Positions 9,943 through 17,617 of a DNA stretch of 49,289 bases are shown here, in pieces. The stretch is from the NCBI GenBank assembly GCA_027484315.1, contig JAIXTE010000142.1, positions 1-49,289 on the forward strand, in the 5' to 3' direction. Position 1 is the first letter of the stretch. Each line of letters starts with the position of its first letter. A program made the translations under genes and the position numbers. Below the pieces are notes generated by a model. That model made no database searches. It saw nothing but the letters and a program-made list of their open reading frames with translations, and was not told where the DNA came from. The stretch is from Burkholderiales bacterium (GTDB taxonomy: Bacteria; Pseudomonadota; Gammaproteobacteria; Burkholderiales; Burkholderiaceae_B).

Positions 9943-10242
9943 ATGAAGCTCAAACAATCCATTGCCTGCCTTGCTTTCAACCTGCTGTTGATCCCGATGG
10001 CCTTGGCCCACCCCGGTCACCATGAGCATTCTGACCTGGCCGAGGCATTCATTCACCATGTCACCAGCGTTTACCATTCGCTGATGTCGCTGGCGGTTCT
10101 GGGCGCGGTCATGCTGGTGGTTGGCTTGGTTGTCAGTTTCAGGCGGTCAGCACATGCAGGCAAATTGGCCTCATTGGCGCAACGGTTCATGGGGGCCGCA
10201 CTTTCCATTGCAGGGGCCGGTCTGTTGCTGGGTCAGATATAA
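9943..10242 (+). CDS. Small His-rich membrane protein, possible reduced HupE/UreJ relative
   Basis: A 99-residue protein starting 26 bases after ureG with AGGA upstream. Residues 1-22 look like a signal peptide ending MALA, giving a mature N terminus HPGHHEHSD. Two hydrophobic helices follow (about 46-66 and 78-98). HupE/UreJ nickel permeases also start their mature part with HPGH and have His residues in the first helices, but they are about 190 residues with six helices. This is therefore at best a reduced relative, or an independent His-rich protein. Position at the end of the urease operon suggests a nickel-related role, which is inference. Confidence 0.7.
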   Translation: MKLKQSIACLAFNLLLIPMALAHPGHHEHSDLAEAFIHHVTSVYHSLMSLAVLGAVMLVVGLVVSFRRSAHAGKLASLAQRFMGAALSIAGAGLLLGQI

Positions 10243-10345
10243 ACCCGCACTTGTTGGCTGTTGTTGCAGGAACAAAGGACGTCTGTCGTTGTCTGTTGAA
10301 TACAGATAAAATCGGATGTGTTTTGCAGTAACAGAGGTGGTTCAA

Positions 10346-11005
10346 ATGCGGGTATTCAGCTTGTCTGCTGGCTTTGTTGTGGGTTCGACGTTGTTATTAA
10401 GCGCGTGCGTTTCAATGTACAGCGTCCGGCCTGTTGTGGCTGACAACCAGGTTCCTGTTCAAAATCGGGGTTTTGAGTCTCTAAGCTCGACCAAAAAACA
10501 CCTGGTTCAAGTGGGGTCTGCGTACAATTCCCAGCGCCAGTTCGATAACCCGAGGTTCAATGTCACGTTTGTCAACAAGGGCAAGTTTCCAGTTGAGTTT
10601 TCAACGGAAAATGTAACTGTAACCTTCAACGGTGAGCCCGCCACCGTGGTCAGCTATGAAGCCCAGATTCAGGATGTTCAAAACCGCCTGTCTTACTATG
10701 GCATGCGGGCCCCTATATTTTACAGCCCGTTTTACCACCAGCCTTTTTACAAAGGTAGTCACGGTGGTTTGGTGTTCCGAACGGATTTCAACGACAGGCT
10801 GGATATTCAGCAGGCCCTTGCTGATTTTGAGCGCATCCAGAAATTCAGTTTGAAGCCGAAAGTGGTTCGTCCAGGAGAGGAGACTCAAGGCCAAATTGTG
10901 ATCGCCAAAAAGCTTTCGGCCCGCAGCGCGCAAAACATCACCCTCACGGTGCGGGTTGATGACGACACCCACAACTTTGAATTTGGTTACTTGCAAACCA
11001 ATTGA
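10346..11005 (+). CDS. Putative lipoprotein of unknown function
   Basis: A 219-residue protein from the ATG at 10346, with an AGAGGTGG ribosome site 8 bases upstream that favours it over the in-frame GTG at 10316. Residues 1-21 are a lipoprotein signal with lipobox LLSAC (acylated Cys21). The residue after Cys is Val, so outer-membrane sorting by the Asp rule is possible. The mature part is beta-rich (FNVTFVNKGKFPVEFS, NITLTVRVDDDTHNFEF), resembling an immunoglobulin-like or cupredoxin-like sandwich. The centre is rich in Tyr, Phe and His. I do not recognise the family. The 3' end overlaps the convergent gene by 19 bases. Confidence 0.8.
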   Translation: MRVFSLSAGFVVGSTLLLSACVSMYSVRPVVADNQVPVQNRGFESLSSTKKHLVQVGSAYNSQRQFDNPRFNVTFVNKGKFPVEFSTENVTVTFNGEPATVVSYEAQIQDVQNRLSYYGMRAPIFYSPFYHQPFYKGSHGGLVFRTDFNDRLDIQQALADFERIQKFSLKPKVVRPGEETQGQIVIAKKLSARSAQNITLTVRVDDDTHNFEFGYLQTN

Positions 11006-11268
11006 TTGCCGGTTTTTGTTACTGCAGGCAGTTCCGTGATTTTTCGGAATTCCTGCAGTTTCGCGCGTAAAAACAGGATCAAAACGTCTTTTTCGTGCAA
11101 TTCCGTATTCAGAAACTCCACCACGGTGTTCAGTTGTTCGACTTCAGCGGATCTTTTTTGAATCAGTTCACTCGCACGTTGTTGCAACTTGGCGAGTTGT
11201 CTGCACAAAGCATCATTCTCCGTCAGCAAGGCATCCATTGATTGGTTCACGCAGGCAGCCGCTTTCAT
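10987..11268 (-). CDS. Small coiled-coil protein, second gene of a Fur-box operon
   Basis: A 93-residue protein from the ATG at 11268, preceded on its strand by GGGAGG, a strong ribosome site. Most of it (about residues 8-75) has heptad-like Leu/Glu/Gln spacing typical of a coiled coil, for example LLTENDALCRQLAKLQQRA and VVEFLNTELHEKDVLILFL. It has no signal peptide or membrane helix. It starts 17 bases after the upstream small gene, so the two should be cotranscribed from the Fur-box promoter region. Family not recognised. A scaffold or regulatory partner role would be speculation. Confidence 0.75.
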   Translation of the reverse strand: MKAAACVNQSMDALLTENDALCRQLAKLQQRASELIQKRSAEVEQLNTVVEFLNTELHEKDVLILFLRAKLQEFRKITELPAVTKTGNQLVCK

Positions 11269-11285
11269 GGTGCGCCTCCCGACTT

Positions 11286-11546
11286 TTAATGCAAAGCGCC
11301 ATCGGGGCAATGGCGGTTCTGCTTGCTCAATGCGGGGTGATCAAGTGCCTGATTAATGCGTTGAATTTCTGCTTGTGCGAAACCCATCATTCCCAGTAAA
11401 TCCCTGAACGCAGTCGCTTCAAACCGCATCGTCATGTAATGCAATGACAGGGAAACCACGTTGGTGGTCTGGCAGTAATAGACCGATCCATTTTCATTGC
11501 CGGCCAGCCATTGACCCAGTTGAGTGGCGCAGTTCTGCTGCAACAT
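11286..11546 (-). CDS. Small protein of unknown function behind a Fur box
   Basis: An 86-residue soluble protein with GGGAG 7 bases before the ATG on the minus strand. It reads SVYYCQTTNVVSLSLHYMTM followed by RFEATAFRDLLGMM. This layout (a Cys near a short strand, then Leu-Arg-Phe and a helix) reminds me of short proteins in the DUF6686-like group, but I cannot confirm that. A near-perfect Fur site lies 39-57 bases upstream, so the gene is probably expressed under iron limitation. The last 15 residues are polar with one Cys. Confidence 0.72.
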   Translation of the reverse strand: MLQQNCATQLGQWLAGNENGSVYYCQTTNVVSLSLHYMTMRFEATAFRDLLGMMGFAQAEIQRINQALDHPALSKQNRHCPDGALH

Positions 11547-11584
11547 GTCGAACTCCCGATTAAATCAATTGAGAAATAATCGTA

Positions 11585-11603
11585 AATGATAATTGTTATC
11601 ATT
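11585..11603 (-). promoter_or_regulatory. Fur box upstream of the small-gene operon
   Basis: AATGATAATTGTTATCATT is a perfect 8-bp inverted repeat around TTG. Its core TGATAAT-T-GTTATCA (11587-11601) matches the 7-1-7 Fur consensus TGATAATnATTATCA at all but one defined position. It sits 39 bases upstream of the 86-residue gene on the minus strand. The other flanking gene ends towards it, so only the minus-strand operon can be its target. Confidence 0.8.
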
Positions 11604-11679
11604 ACAACAAGTTTTCAACAAGCAGCCTCACAAAACTGTGTGGCTGGTTTTGACAGGCATGTGCAGCAGCTGTTCTGTT

Positions 11680-12903
11680 TCAATCCACCAGCAAATCGAA
11701 TTTCAGGCCGGCGTGGCTTTGCAAACGGGCAAGCAGTGGATCTCCCATCAGCGAGGCAGGCGTCCAAAAACCGCCTGCTTTGTCACCCACATCTTTGGCC
11801 AGGCAAACAGCAGCTTCACCCAACATTTTTCCAGTCGAGCCATAGCCGGGGTCCATGTCTCCAGTCACTTTTGCAGACAGGGTGCTTTCTTTGCTGGTCT
11901 TGCCATAAAAACGCAGGTCGTAAGACCCACGTTGTTGGGAAGTTTCACTGGGACCTTCACCTGGTTTTGGTACCACGAATTTTTCCAGTACCCAGCGGGT
12001 GGGCGGCAGGGCAGCGCCTACCAGAAAGCCTGCCATACCACTGGCCAGTCCCATCGCTGTCAAGCGGCCTTTCAAACCGTTGCCTGTCATCATCGCTTCG
12101 TCGTATTTGAATTCCTTGCTGTAACCATAACCCTGCAAGGCATTGCTGCGATGAACCACACGGGTGTTGATTCCCGCCATCACAAATGGAGCAAGCCAGC
12201 TTTGTGCAACCGGGTCAAATTCAGCAAAACCGACATTGGGTTGTCTTGCCGGCAAACGGCTTGGGGATATCAGGTAGGGATTAGCCAGTTTCTTCGCCAA
12301 GGCCGGGTCGGCTGCCACTTCACGCGTCACATTGATCATGCTGGCTACAGTGCCACCCGAGAATTCACCTTTCAGTTTGCGAACGCGCATGCGCACCTGT
12401 TGGCATGGCTCACCAAATTTTGCGGTGGCCGCCTGCTGCAAAAAGTAAACACCGAGGTCGGAAGGAATGGAATCAAATCCACAGCAATGCACAATACGTG
12501 CGCCGGTTTGGCGAGCTGTTTCTTCGTGCTGTTCAATCATTCTGGCGATCCACTGTACTTCACCAGTCAGGTCGCAATAATCTGTGCCTGTCTCTGCGCA
12601 CACCTTGACCAGGGGTGAACCGTACAAGGCGTAGGGTCCTACTGTAGAAACCACGACCCTGGATTGCGCGCAAAGCGCCTGCAACTCCGTTTCGTTCGAT
12701 GCATCGGCCAGTAATGTGGGGAGATTACGTGCCCGTTCGCCCAGCCGGTTTTTTAGCGTGGCCAATTTGTTGGCATCTCGACCTGCAATGGCCCATTTGA
12801 CTTCGCCGTCCAGGCCATGTCTTTTCCACAAATACTGCACAAGAATCTGGCCCACAAAGCTGGTGGCTCCGAATACGATCAGATCAAAATTCTTTTGTTT
12901 CAT
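11680..12903 (-). CDS. Saccharopine dehydrogenase-like NAD(P)-dependent oxidoreductase
   Basis: A 407-residue cytoplasmic protein with an N-terminal Rossmann fold: FDLIVFGATSFVGQILVQYL (residues 7-26) and AIAGRDANKLATL. It continues with VVSTVGPYALYGSPLV, CAETGTDYCDLTGEVQW and HCCGFDSIPSDLGV, all hallmarks of the saccharopine dehydrogenase NADP-binding family and of trans-acting enoyl reductases. Members outside lysine metabolism often act on lipids or polyketides; the true substrate here is unknown. A GGGAG ribosome site precedes the ATG. Neighbouring genes are unrelated and it appears monocistronic. Confidence 0.88.
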   Translation of the reverse strand: MKQKNFDLIVFGATSFVGQILVQYLWKRHGLDGEVKWAIAGRDANKLATLKNRLGERARNLPTLLADASNETELQALCAQSRVVVSTVGPYALYGSPLVKVCAETGTDYCDLTGEVQWIARMIEQHEETARQTGARIVHCCGFDSIPSDLGVYFLQQAATAKFGEPCQQVRMRVRKLKGEFSGGTVASMINVTREVAADPALAKKLANPYLISPSRLPARQPNVGFAEFDPVAQSWLAPFVMAGINTRVVHRSNALQGYGYSKEFKYDEAMMTGNGLKGRLTAMGLASGMAGFLVGAALPPTRWVLEKFVVPKPGEGPSETSQQRGSYDLRFYGKTSKESTLSAKVTGDMDPGYGSTGKMLGEAAVCLAKDVGDKAGGFWTPASLMGDPLLARLQSHAGLKFDLLVD

Positions 12904-13029
12904 GGCGTGTTGTCTCCCTGTTTGCCTGTGTTTTGTCCGATTCTCTCACACTCAATAAACCTTGTACGCCTATTCGGAATAATGACTTTGTCTATTCCCA
13001 TCGAGTGATGCATGTGACCGGAACTTTAA

Positions 13030-13039
13030 CCCGATCGGG
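13030..13039. promoter_or_regulatory. Palindrome upstream of the acyl-synthase/EAL pair
   Basis: CCCGATCGGG is a perfect 10-base palindrome centred about 60 bases before the acyltransferase start, where an operator would sit. A second small palindrome, TATTCGGAATA, lies at 12971-12981 in the same intergenic stretch. Regulator unknown. Confidence 0.3.
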
Positions 13040-13094
13040 GGTAAGCAAACTGGATGTGAAATATTTAAGGTGAGTCCATTACCCGGAGAGCCAC

Positions 13095-13808
13095 ATGACC
13101 ACCCCTTCAGCAATCAATTTGCTTGCGGAATCCATGACTCATTTACTTCCCTTCTGGATCGCGAAAGCGGAAACGGACCACGAATTTGAATTGGCTGCCA
13201 GGGCGCGCCAACTTGCTTATGGCAAACATCTGCCACAGCTGGGAGAAAAATTGGGTGAACCCGATGATGACGACAAAAATGAAGATTTCGCCGTACTTCT
13301 CGCTTACGCCAAACTTGACGGAAGTTGTATTGGCACCGTGCGTATCCAGATTTCTCAGCATCATCCGCTGGCTCTGGAGCAATCCTTCAGTTTGCCAACA
13401 GCCCTGCGCAAAGGGCGAATTGCAGAAATTTCCAGGCTCGCAATTCCTGCGAGATCCAATGGTTTGGCCCTGCGCCTGATGCTGATCAAGGCTGCTTATT
13501 GGTATTGCAGATCGAATCTGGTCGACCGCGCTTTTCTGTGTGTGAGGCATCCTGTGGACCGCCAATATCGCCGGTTTGACCTGGAGGACGTTCTGCCTTC
13601 CATCGAATTCATACCCATGGCCCACATCGGCATGATTCCCCATCGCATTTTCTGGTTTGATGTGTGTGACATCGAGGCACGTTGGTTACTGAACTCCAAC
13701 CCCCTGCATTCGCTGTACATATCAACCTCACATCCGGATCTGTTAAGCAATCTGCAAGCCCGTACCTTATTGCAAGAGACCCCAAGTCTGTTGCGTTCTC
13801 ACGGATAA
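13095..13808 (+). CDS. FeeM-like N-acyl amino acid synthase (GNAT fold)
   Basis: A 237-residue protein with GGAG 7 bases before the ATG. The layout resembles the FeeM / PEP-CTERM-associated N-acyltransferase group, related in fold to acyl-homoserine lactone synthases. Features are an N-terminal FELAARARQLAYGKHLPQ helix, a strand with GTVRIQIS, the acidic EISRLAI motif after a variable loop (GRIAEISRLAIPARS), then LMLIKAAYWYCRSNLVDRAFLCV. Known members condense an acyl-ACP with an amino acid to make a membrane-active or signalling N-acyl amino acid. Substrate is not readable from sequence. The stop lies 5 bases before the downstream EAL gene, implying a shared transcript. Confidence 0.75.
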   Translation: MTTPSAINLLAESMTHLLPFWIAKAETDHEFELAARARQLAYGKHLPQLGEKLGEPDDDDKNEDFAVLLAYAKLDGSCIGTVRIQISQHHPLALEQSFSLPTALRKGRIAEISRLAIPARSNGLALRLMLIKAAYWYCRSNLVDRAFLCVRHPVDRQYRRFDLEDVLPSIEFIPMAHIGMIPHRIFWFDVCDIEARWLLNSNPLHSLYISTSHPDLLSNLQARTLLQETPSLLRSHG

Positions 13809-13813
13809 ACCTC

Positions 13814-16726
13814 ATGTATGCAGTTGTCGCCCCGACAAGAATCTTTCGATTTTTGCAAAATTTTCAGGATGCACCATGGATTCCTCTTTTTTCTGCCGTC
13901 TTACTGGTTTGCTTTCTCCTGGTGTCATTTGTCAATTTGTCTGTTGTTGATCACCAGACCAGCGAGGACTTGCCAGTTCGATTTTCAGTGCTTGCGCGAG
14001 ATGACATAAAGGCTTCACTTTTTGAAATCATCGACAAACTTCAGGCTGTTCCAACACAAAGTATTTTGCGTACCCACTTGAATGAAGAACCTTATTGGGT
14101 CTACGCCACGCTGTCGAGCAGTGTGTTGTTCAACAACAATCAGATGTACTTTCGCTCCCGTCACCTGGTTCAATCCAGTTGCTGGCGACATGATGAGCAA
14201 GGCAACCTGATCCAGTTGACCTTGAAATCGAATCAGGGCCGCCTGATCTCGGCCGATCTTGACGGCAAGGTAGATAGCTTGGGCGTGCTGTGCCAATTCA
14301 GTTTCATCGGCCCAGCCAGCCTGGAAATGGGATTGCAAACGGGGTCCAGCTTCACGGAGAGTACGCTGGACTTTGAAAGGCGTCAGGGTTTTCTGGAAGG
14401 TGTGTTGTACTTGATGATTGGCCTGGTGGCCCTGGCCGCCATCATGACCCGCAGTTCACTGTTCATCTGCTATGGTTTTTGGCTGTTCGCCAGTTTGCGC
14501 CTTGTCGCCTTGTCAGAGGGGTGGGATCACCACCTGTTCGGAATACAACTGACCTCCGCATTTCTTCCCCATGCGCGCATGATGGCCATGGCCATGTATT
14601 TTGCCTCCACGCTGTTGATGTTGACTCACCTGTTTGAAAATGTCCGACGGGAGTCCTGGCTGGGTGTGATGCGCGCTTTGCAAGGCACCAGCATTGTGTT
14701 GATGTTGCTTGCCCTTTTTTCATCGTATAGCACCTTTCTGGAGTTGCTCTGGCCCATGAGTTTGTTGGGCGCATTTGTCGTGTTTTGGGTTGTGGTGCAG
14801 TATTTTCTTGAACGGCGGGATCGAGTGGCCATTTATTACATGGCTGCCATGATCGCAACCCTCACCGGAGTTGTTGCTGAAATTCTGGCTGCCTGGTTTG
14901 ATCAGACTTTTCTGCTTCAATTTTTCAACAGTGCGTCTGTGACCGTGCTGGCCAGTGTGATGACCGCGGTGGCACTCGCAGAGTTTCTTCGCAATTCCCA
15001 TCGCCAACAACAGGTAGCTGCACAGCAAATCGAAGTGGCCCACGAGCGCCTGGAAAGCGTGTTCGACATTGCACCGTCGTCCATGTTTACCTGCACCAAC
15101 CGGGGCCAACTGCTGACCTACAACAAACAGTTCGCCGATTATTTTCTGAATCGAACCGGGCAACCCAATTTTGATTTTCTTCAGCCACAACATCTGAATG
15201 CCTTGTTCAATCTTCTGGAGCAGCCGGGCCGCTCCTCAAGGCGTGAGCTGCCAGTGGTGGTAGGTGAGGGGCAAACCCGCTGGTTTGAACTGGTGGTCAG
15301 CCGCGACCAGCATCAGCTGGTTGGGGTGGTCAGCGACTTCACCATACGCAAGGACCGTGAACTGGCCTTGCAATATCAGGCCACCCACGACGAACTGACT
15401 GGCGCGCTGAATCGGCGTGGCCTGCAAAACTGTATCCACACGATTTTGCAAAAGCGGACAGCCAGCTTCACTTTCTTTTGTCTGGAAATCAAGCAGTTCA
15501 CCAAGTTGATTGGCGCCTACGGCGTGACGGTGTCCGACCAATTGTTGAAGTCTTTTTTCACGGAGCTGTACCGCTACATGAATACGCAAGGGGAGGTGGC
15601 CCGTTTGCATGTGGACCAGTTTGTGGTGTTGGTTAACCAGCAGGAAACTTTGGCGGCGGAGGAAACTTTCACCCTGTTTCTGGAGCGTCTTTCGGCTGCT
15701 CCCTTTCTTCTTGAGGGCAGAAGCATTCAGGTGTCGGTACTGGCCACCATTGTGGTGCAGGGGATGGTGGACAATGTACTGGATGTGATGGACACGGTGG
15801 AAGTGTCCATGCAGGAATCCGGATCCAAGGCCAAGCGCAATGTCAGTTTGGAAAAAGTGGTATTCGAGCAGCAACAGACCCGAAAGCTGCTGGAGCAATC
15901 CCGAACAATTCGCGGTTTGCGCGACCAGAAATTGCCCGAGGGCCTGACGCTCGCCTGGCAACCGATTTTTCCTTTGGACACCGTGGATGGGCCGCTGTAC
16001 GCCGAGGCGCTGTTGCGGATACAGGCAAAGGATGGTTCATTGAACTCAGCCGGGTTTTTACTGGAGGCGTGCGAAAGGGACGGTCACACCGCATTTCTGG
16101 ACAATTGGGTGCTAACCCAAAGTCTGAGTTTTTTAACTGAATATGCGGATCAGCTCCAGAAGTTGAGTGTTCTCAGCATCAACGTGTCGCCAGGGTCGTT
16201 GAATGATGAAATTTTTCTGCAGGATACCCTGGCCTTGATTCGGGCCCATCAGCCCCAGGCCGCCAAGTTATGTCTTGAAATCACCGAGGTGGGTTCTGTG
16301 ATTAATCTGCAGGCAGTCCAGCAATTCATTGAGCAGGTTCGAACCCTGGGTGTGCGAATTGCCCTCGATGATTTTGGCGCAGGTTACAGCAATTTCCGAT
16401 ATGCCATTGACCTGCATGCCGATGTCATCAAAATTGATGGCTCAATCATCAAGAACATTTGTCACAGCACTGAAAGTCACGCAGTAACGGCTGCCATCGT
16501 GGGTTTGGCGCACGACCTGGGTTGCAAATGCGTGGCGGAGTGGGTCGAGGATTTGCACATCTTGCGGGAAGTCAAAGAGCTGGGTGTCGATTACATTCAA
16601 GGGTACCTGATTTCACCCGCTATTAACTGCCACAGATTTCTGGGCCTGAAAAGCCCTTTCGATTTGTCGCAAGACAGCGACCGAACAAGACGCATTCAGG
16701 AAATCGTCGAATCTGCCACTTGTTGA
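13814..16726 (+). CDS. 7TM-PAS-GGDEF(degenerate)-EAL signalling protein
   Basis: A 970-residue membrane protein from the ATG at 13814; the frame is open further left but only through the acyltransferase. Order: one membrane helix (about 25-45), a periplasmic segment to about 190, seven helices of 7TMR-DISM type (about 193-395), a PAS-like region (about 400-515), a GGDEF-like domain (about 525-660) and an EAL domain (about 720-950). The GGDEF signature is replaced by RLHVDQF, so cyclase activity is unlikely. The EAL domain keeps EALLR, INVSPGSL, LEITE, DDFGAG and VIKIDGS, so c-di-GMP phosphodiesterase activity is plausible; the late motif reads AEWVE instead of AEGVE. The 3' end overlaps the convergent mscS-like gene by 31 bases. 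Confidence 0.88.
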   Translation: MYAVVAPTRIFRFLQNFQDAPWIPLFSAVLLVCFLLVSFVNLSVVDHQTSEDLPVRFSVLARDDIKASLFEIIDKLQAVPTQSILRTHLNEEPYWVYATLSSSVLFNNNQMYFRSRHLVQSSCWRHDEQGNLIQLTLKSNQGRLISADLDGKVDSLGVLCQFSFIGPASLEMGLQTGSSFTESTLDFERRQGFLEGVLYLMIGLVALAAIMTRSSLFICYGFWLFASLRLVALSEGWDHHLFGIQLTSAFLPHARMMAMAMYFASTLLMLTHLFENVRRESWLGVMRALQGTSIVLMLLALFSSYSTFLELLWPMSLLGAFVVFWVVVQYFLERRDRVAIYYMAAMIATLTGVVAEILAAWFDQTFLLQFFNSASVTVLASVMTAVALAEFLRNSHRQQQVAAQQIEVAHERLESVFDIAPSSMFTCTNRGQLLTYNKQFADYFLNRTGQPNFDFLQPQHLNALFNLLEQPGRSSRRELPVVVGEGQTRWFELVVSRDQHQLVGVVSDFTIRKDRELALQYQATHDELTGALNRRGLQNCIHTILQKRTASFTFFCLEIKQFTKLIGAYGVTVSDQLLKSFFTELYRYMNTQGEVARLHVDQFVVLVNQQETLAAEETFTLFLERLSAAPFLLEGRSIQVSVLATIVVQGMVDNVLDVMDTVEVSMQESGSKAKRNVSLEKVVFEQQQTRKLLEQSRTIRGLRDQKLPEGLTLAWQPIFPLDTVDGPLYAEALLRIQAKDGSLNSAGFLLEACERDGHTAFLDNWVLTQSLSFLTEYADQLQKLSVLSINVSPGSLNDEIFLQDTLALIRAHQPQAAKLCLEITEVGSVINLQAVQQFIEQVRTLGVRIALDDFGAGYSNFRYAIDLHADVIKIDGSIIKNICHSTESHAVTAAIVGLAHDLGCKCVAEWVEDLHILREVKELGVDYIQGYLISPAINCHRFLGLKSPFDLSQDSDRTRRIQEIVESATC

Positions 16727-17616
16727 TTGGTTGCGCCCGCCGGCACATGTGGCACCAGTTCGACGTACTCCACCCAGAATCGCTTGACGATAGATTTCTC
16801 AAGATGGCCGCGTTTGCTCAATGGGCAGGCAAACCGCAAGGTCATGCGAAGGCATTTTTCGTCAACGCTGGCCCAGAATACTTCGGGCCTGGCCTTGGGC
16901 AAGTCGACAAAATTGTCGCGTTCTACGGCTGTGAAATGTCTTTCCGCTTCTTCGATCCAGTGTTTGCCAGCCTCATTGGCCAGGCGCAAGGCCAGGGTTT
17001 CTGCTGTCTGTATTTTCACAAACTTGTCAAAATTGAAATCAATCAAGTGAATGCCATAAGAGCCATACACCGACAGGTTCTTCATGGCCTGTGTAAACAC
17101 AAGGCTGTTTGGCAATGACAACAGCCTGCCTGTCTGCTTTTTCGAGGGACCGATTTCAGCCAGTTCGAAAGTAACAAACCCGGTATTCACCAACTGCCCT
17201 GTGAACTGGCCCACTTCGATGGTGCTGCCAATTCGCAGGCTTTTGTTCAGCGAAATGATCAGGGCACCCCACAGGCACAAAATGAATTCCTTGCTGACAA
17301 TCAGCAAGGCACCGCCAATTGCAGCCAGTGAAATCAGAAACCCTGTGATTTGTCCTGACCACAAAGCCAGTACCAGCAGCAGGGCGGTGACCCAGACAAT
17401 GTTCTTGCGGCGTACCCAGGTTGCGCGGAAATTTCCTGTTTGTGGCTGTACTGCCCGCGTTTCCTTCAACAGCCGCCAGTGCATGAACCGGTTCACCAGC
17501 GTAGCCAGCATGAGCAAAGTCACAGACAGGATCAATTTGCCCAGGCGACCTTCCAGAAAAGTAAAGACCTGTTCAACTGCGGGTTCAAGATCCTTGAAAA
17601 ATTGTATGAATTCCAT
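16696..17616 (-). CDS. MscS-family mechanosensitive channel
   Basis: A 306-residue inner-membrane protein. Hydrophobic segments lie at about residues 25-43, 72-90 and 93-125. The last is Gly/Ala-rich (FLISLAAIGGALLIVSKEFIL), as in the pore helix TM3. A beta domain follows (SLRIGSTIEVGQFTGQLVNTG, LLSLPNSLVF), then a C-terminal alpha/beta part. This is the MscS core without large extensions. Such channels release ions on hypo-osmotic shock. The start lies one base after the stop of the Kef-type antiporter, so the two are translationally coupled. Confidence 0.86.
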   Translation of the reverse strand: MEFIQFFKDLEPAVEQVFTFLEGRLGKLILSVTLLMLATLVNRFMHWRLLKETRAVQPQTGNFRATWVRRKNIVWVTALLLVLALWSGQITGFLISLAAIGGALLIVSKEFILCLWGALIISLNKSLRIGSTIEVGQFTGQLVNTGFVTFELAEIGPSKKQTGRLLSLPNSLVFTQAMKNLSVYGSYGIHLIDFNFDKFVKIQTAETLALRLANEAGKHWIEEAERHFTAVERDNFVDLPKARPEVFWASVDEKCLRMTLRFACPLSKRGHLEKSIVKRFWVEYVELVPHVPAGATNQQVADSTIS

Positions 17617-17617
17617 G

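Noticed and set aside
13814..16726. Calling the EAL protein LapD
   Set aside because: LapD has a HAMP domain and a single periplasmic sensor with a degenerate EAL; here there are seven membrane helices, a PAS region and an intact EAL.
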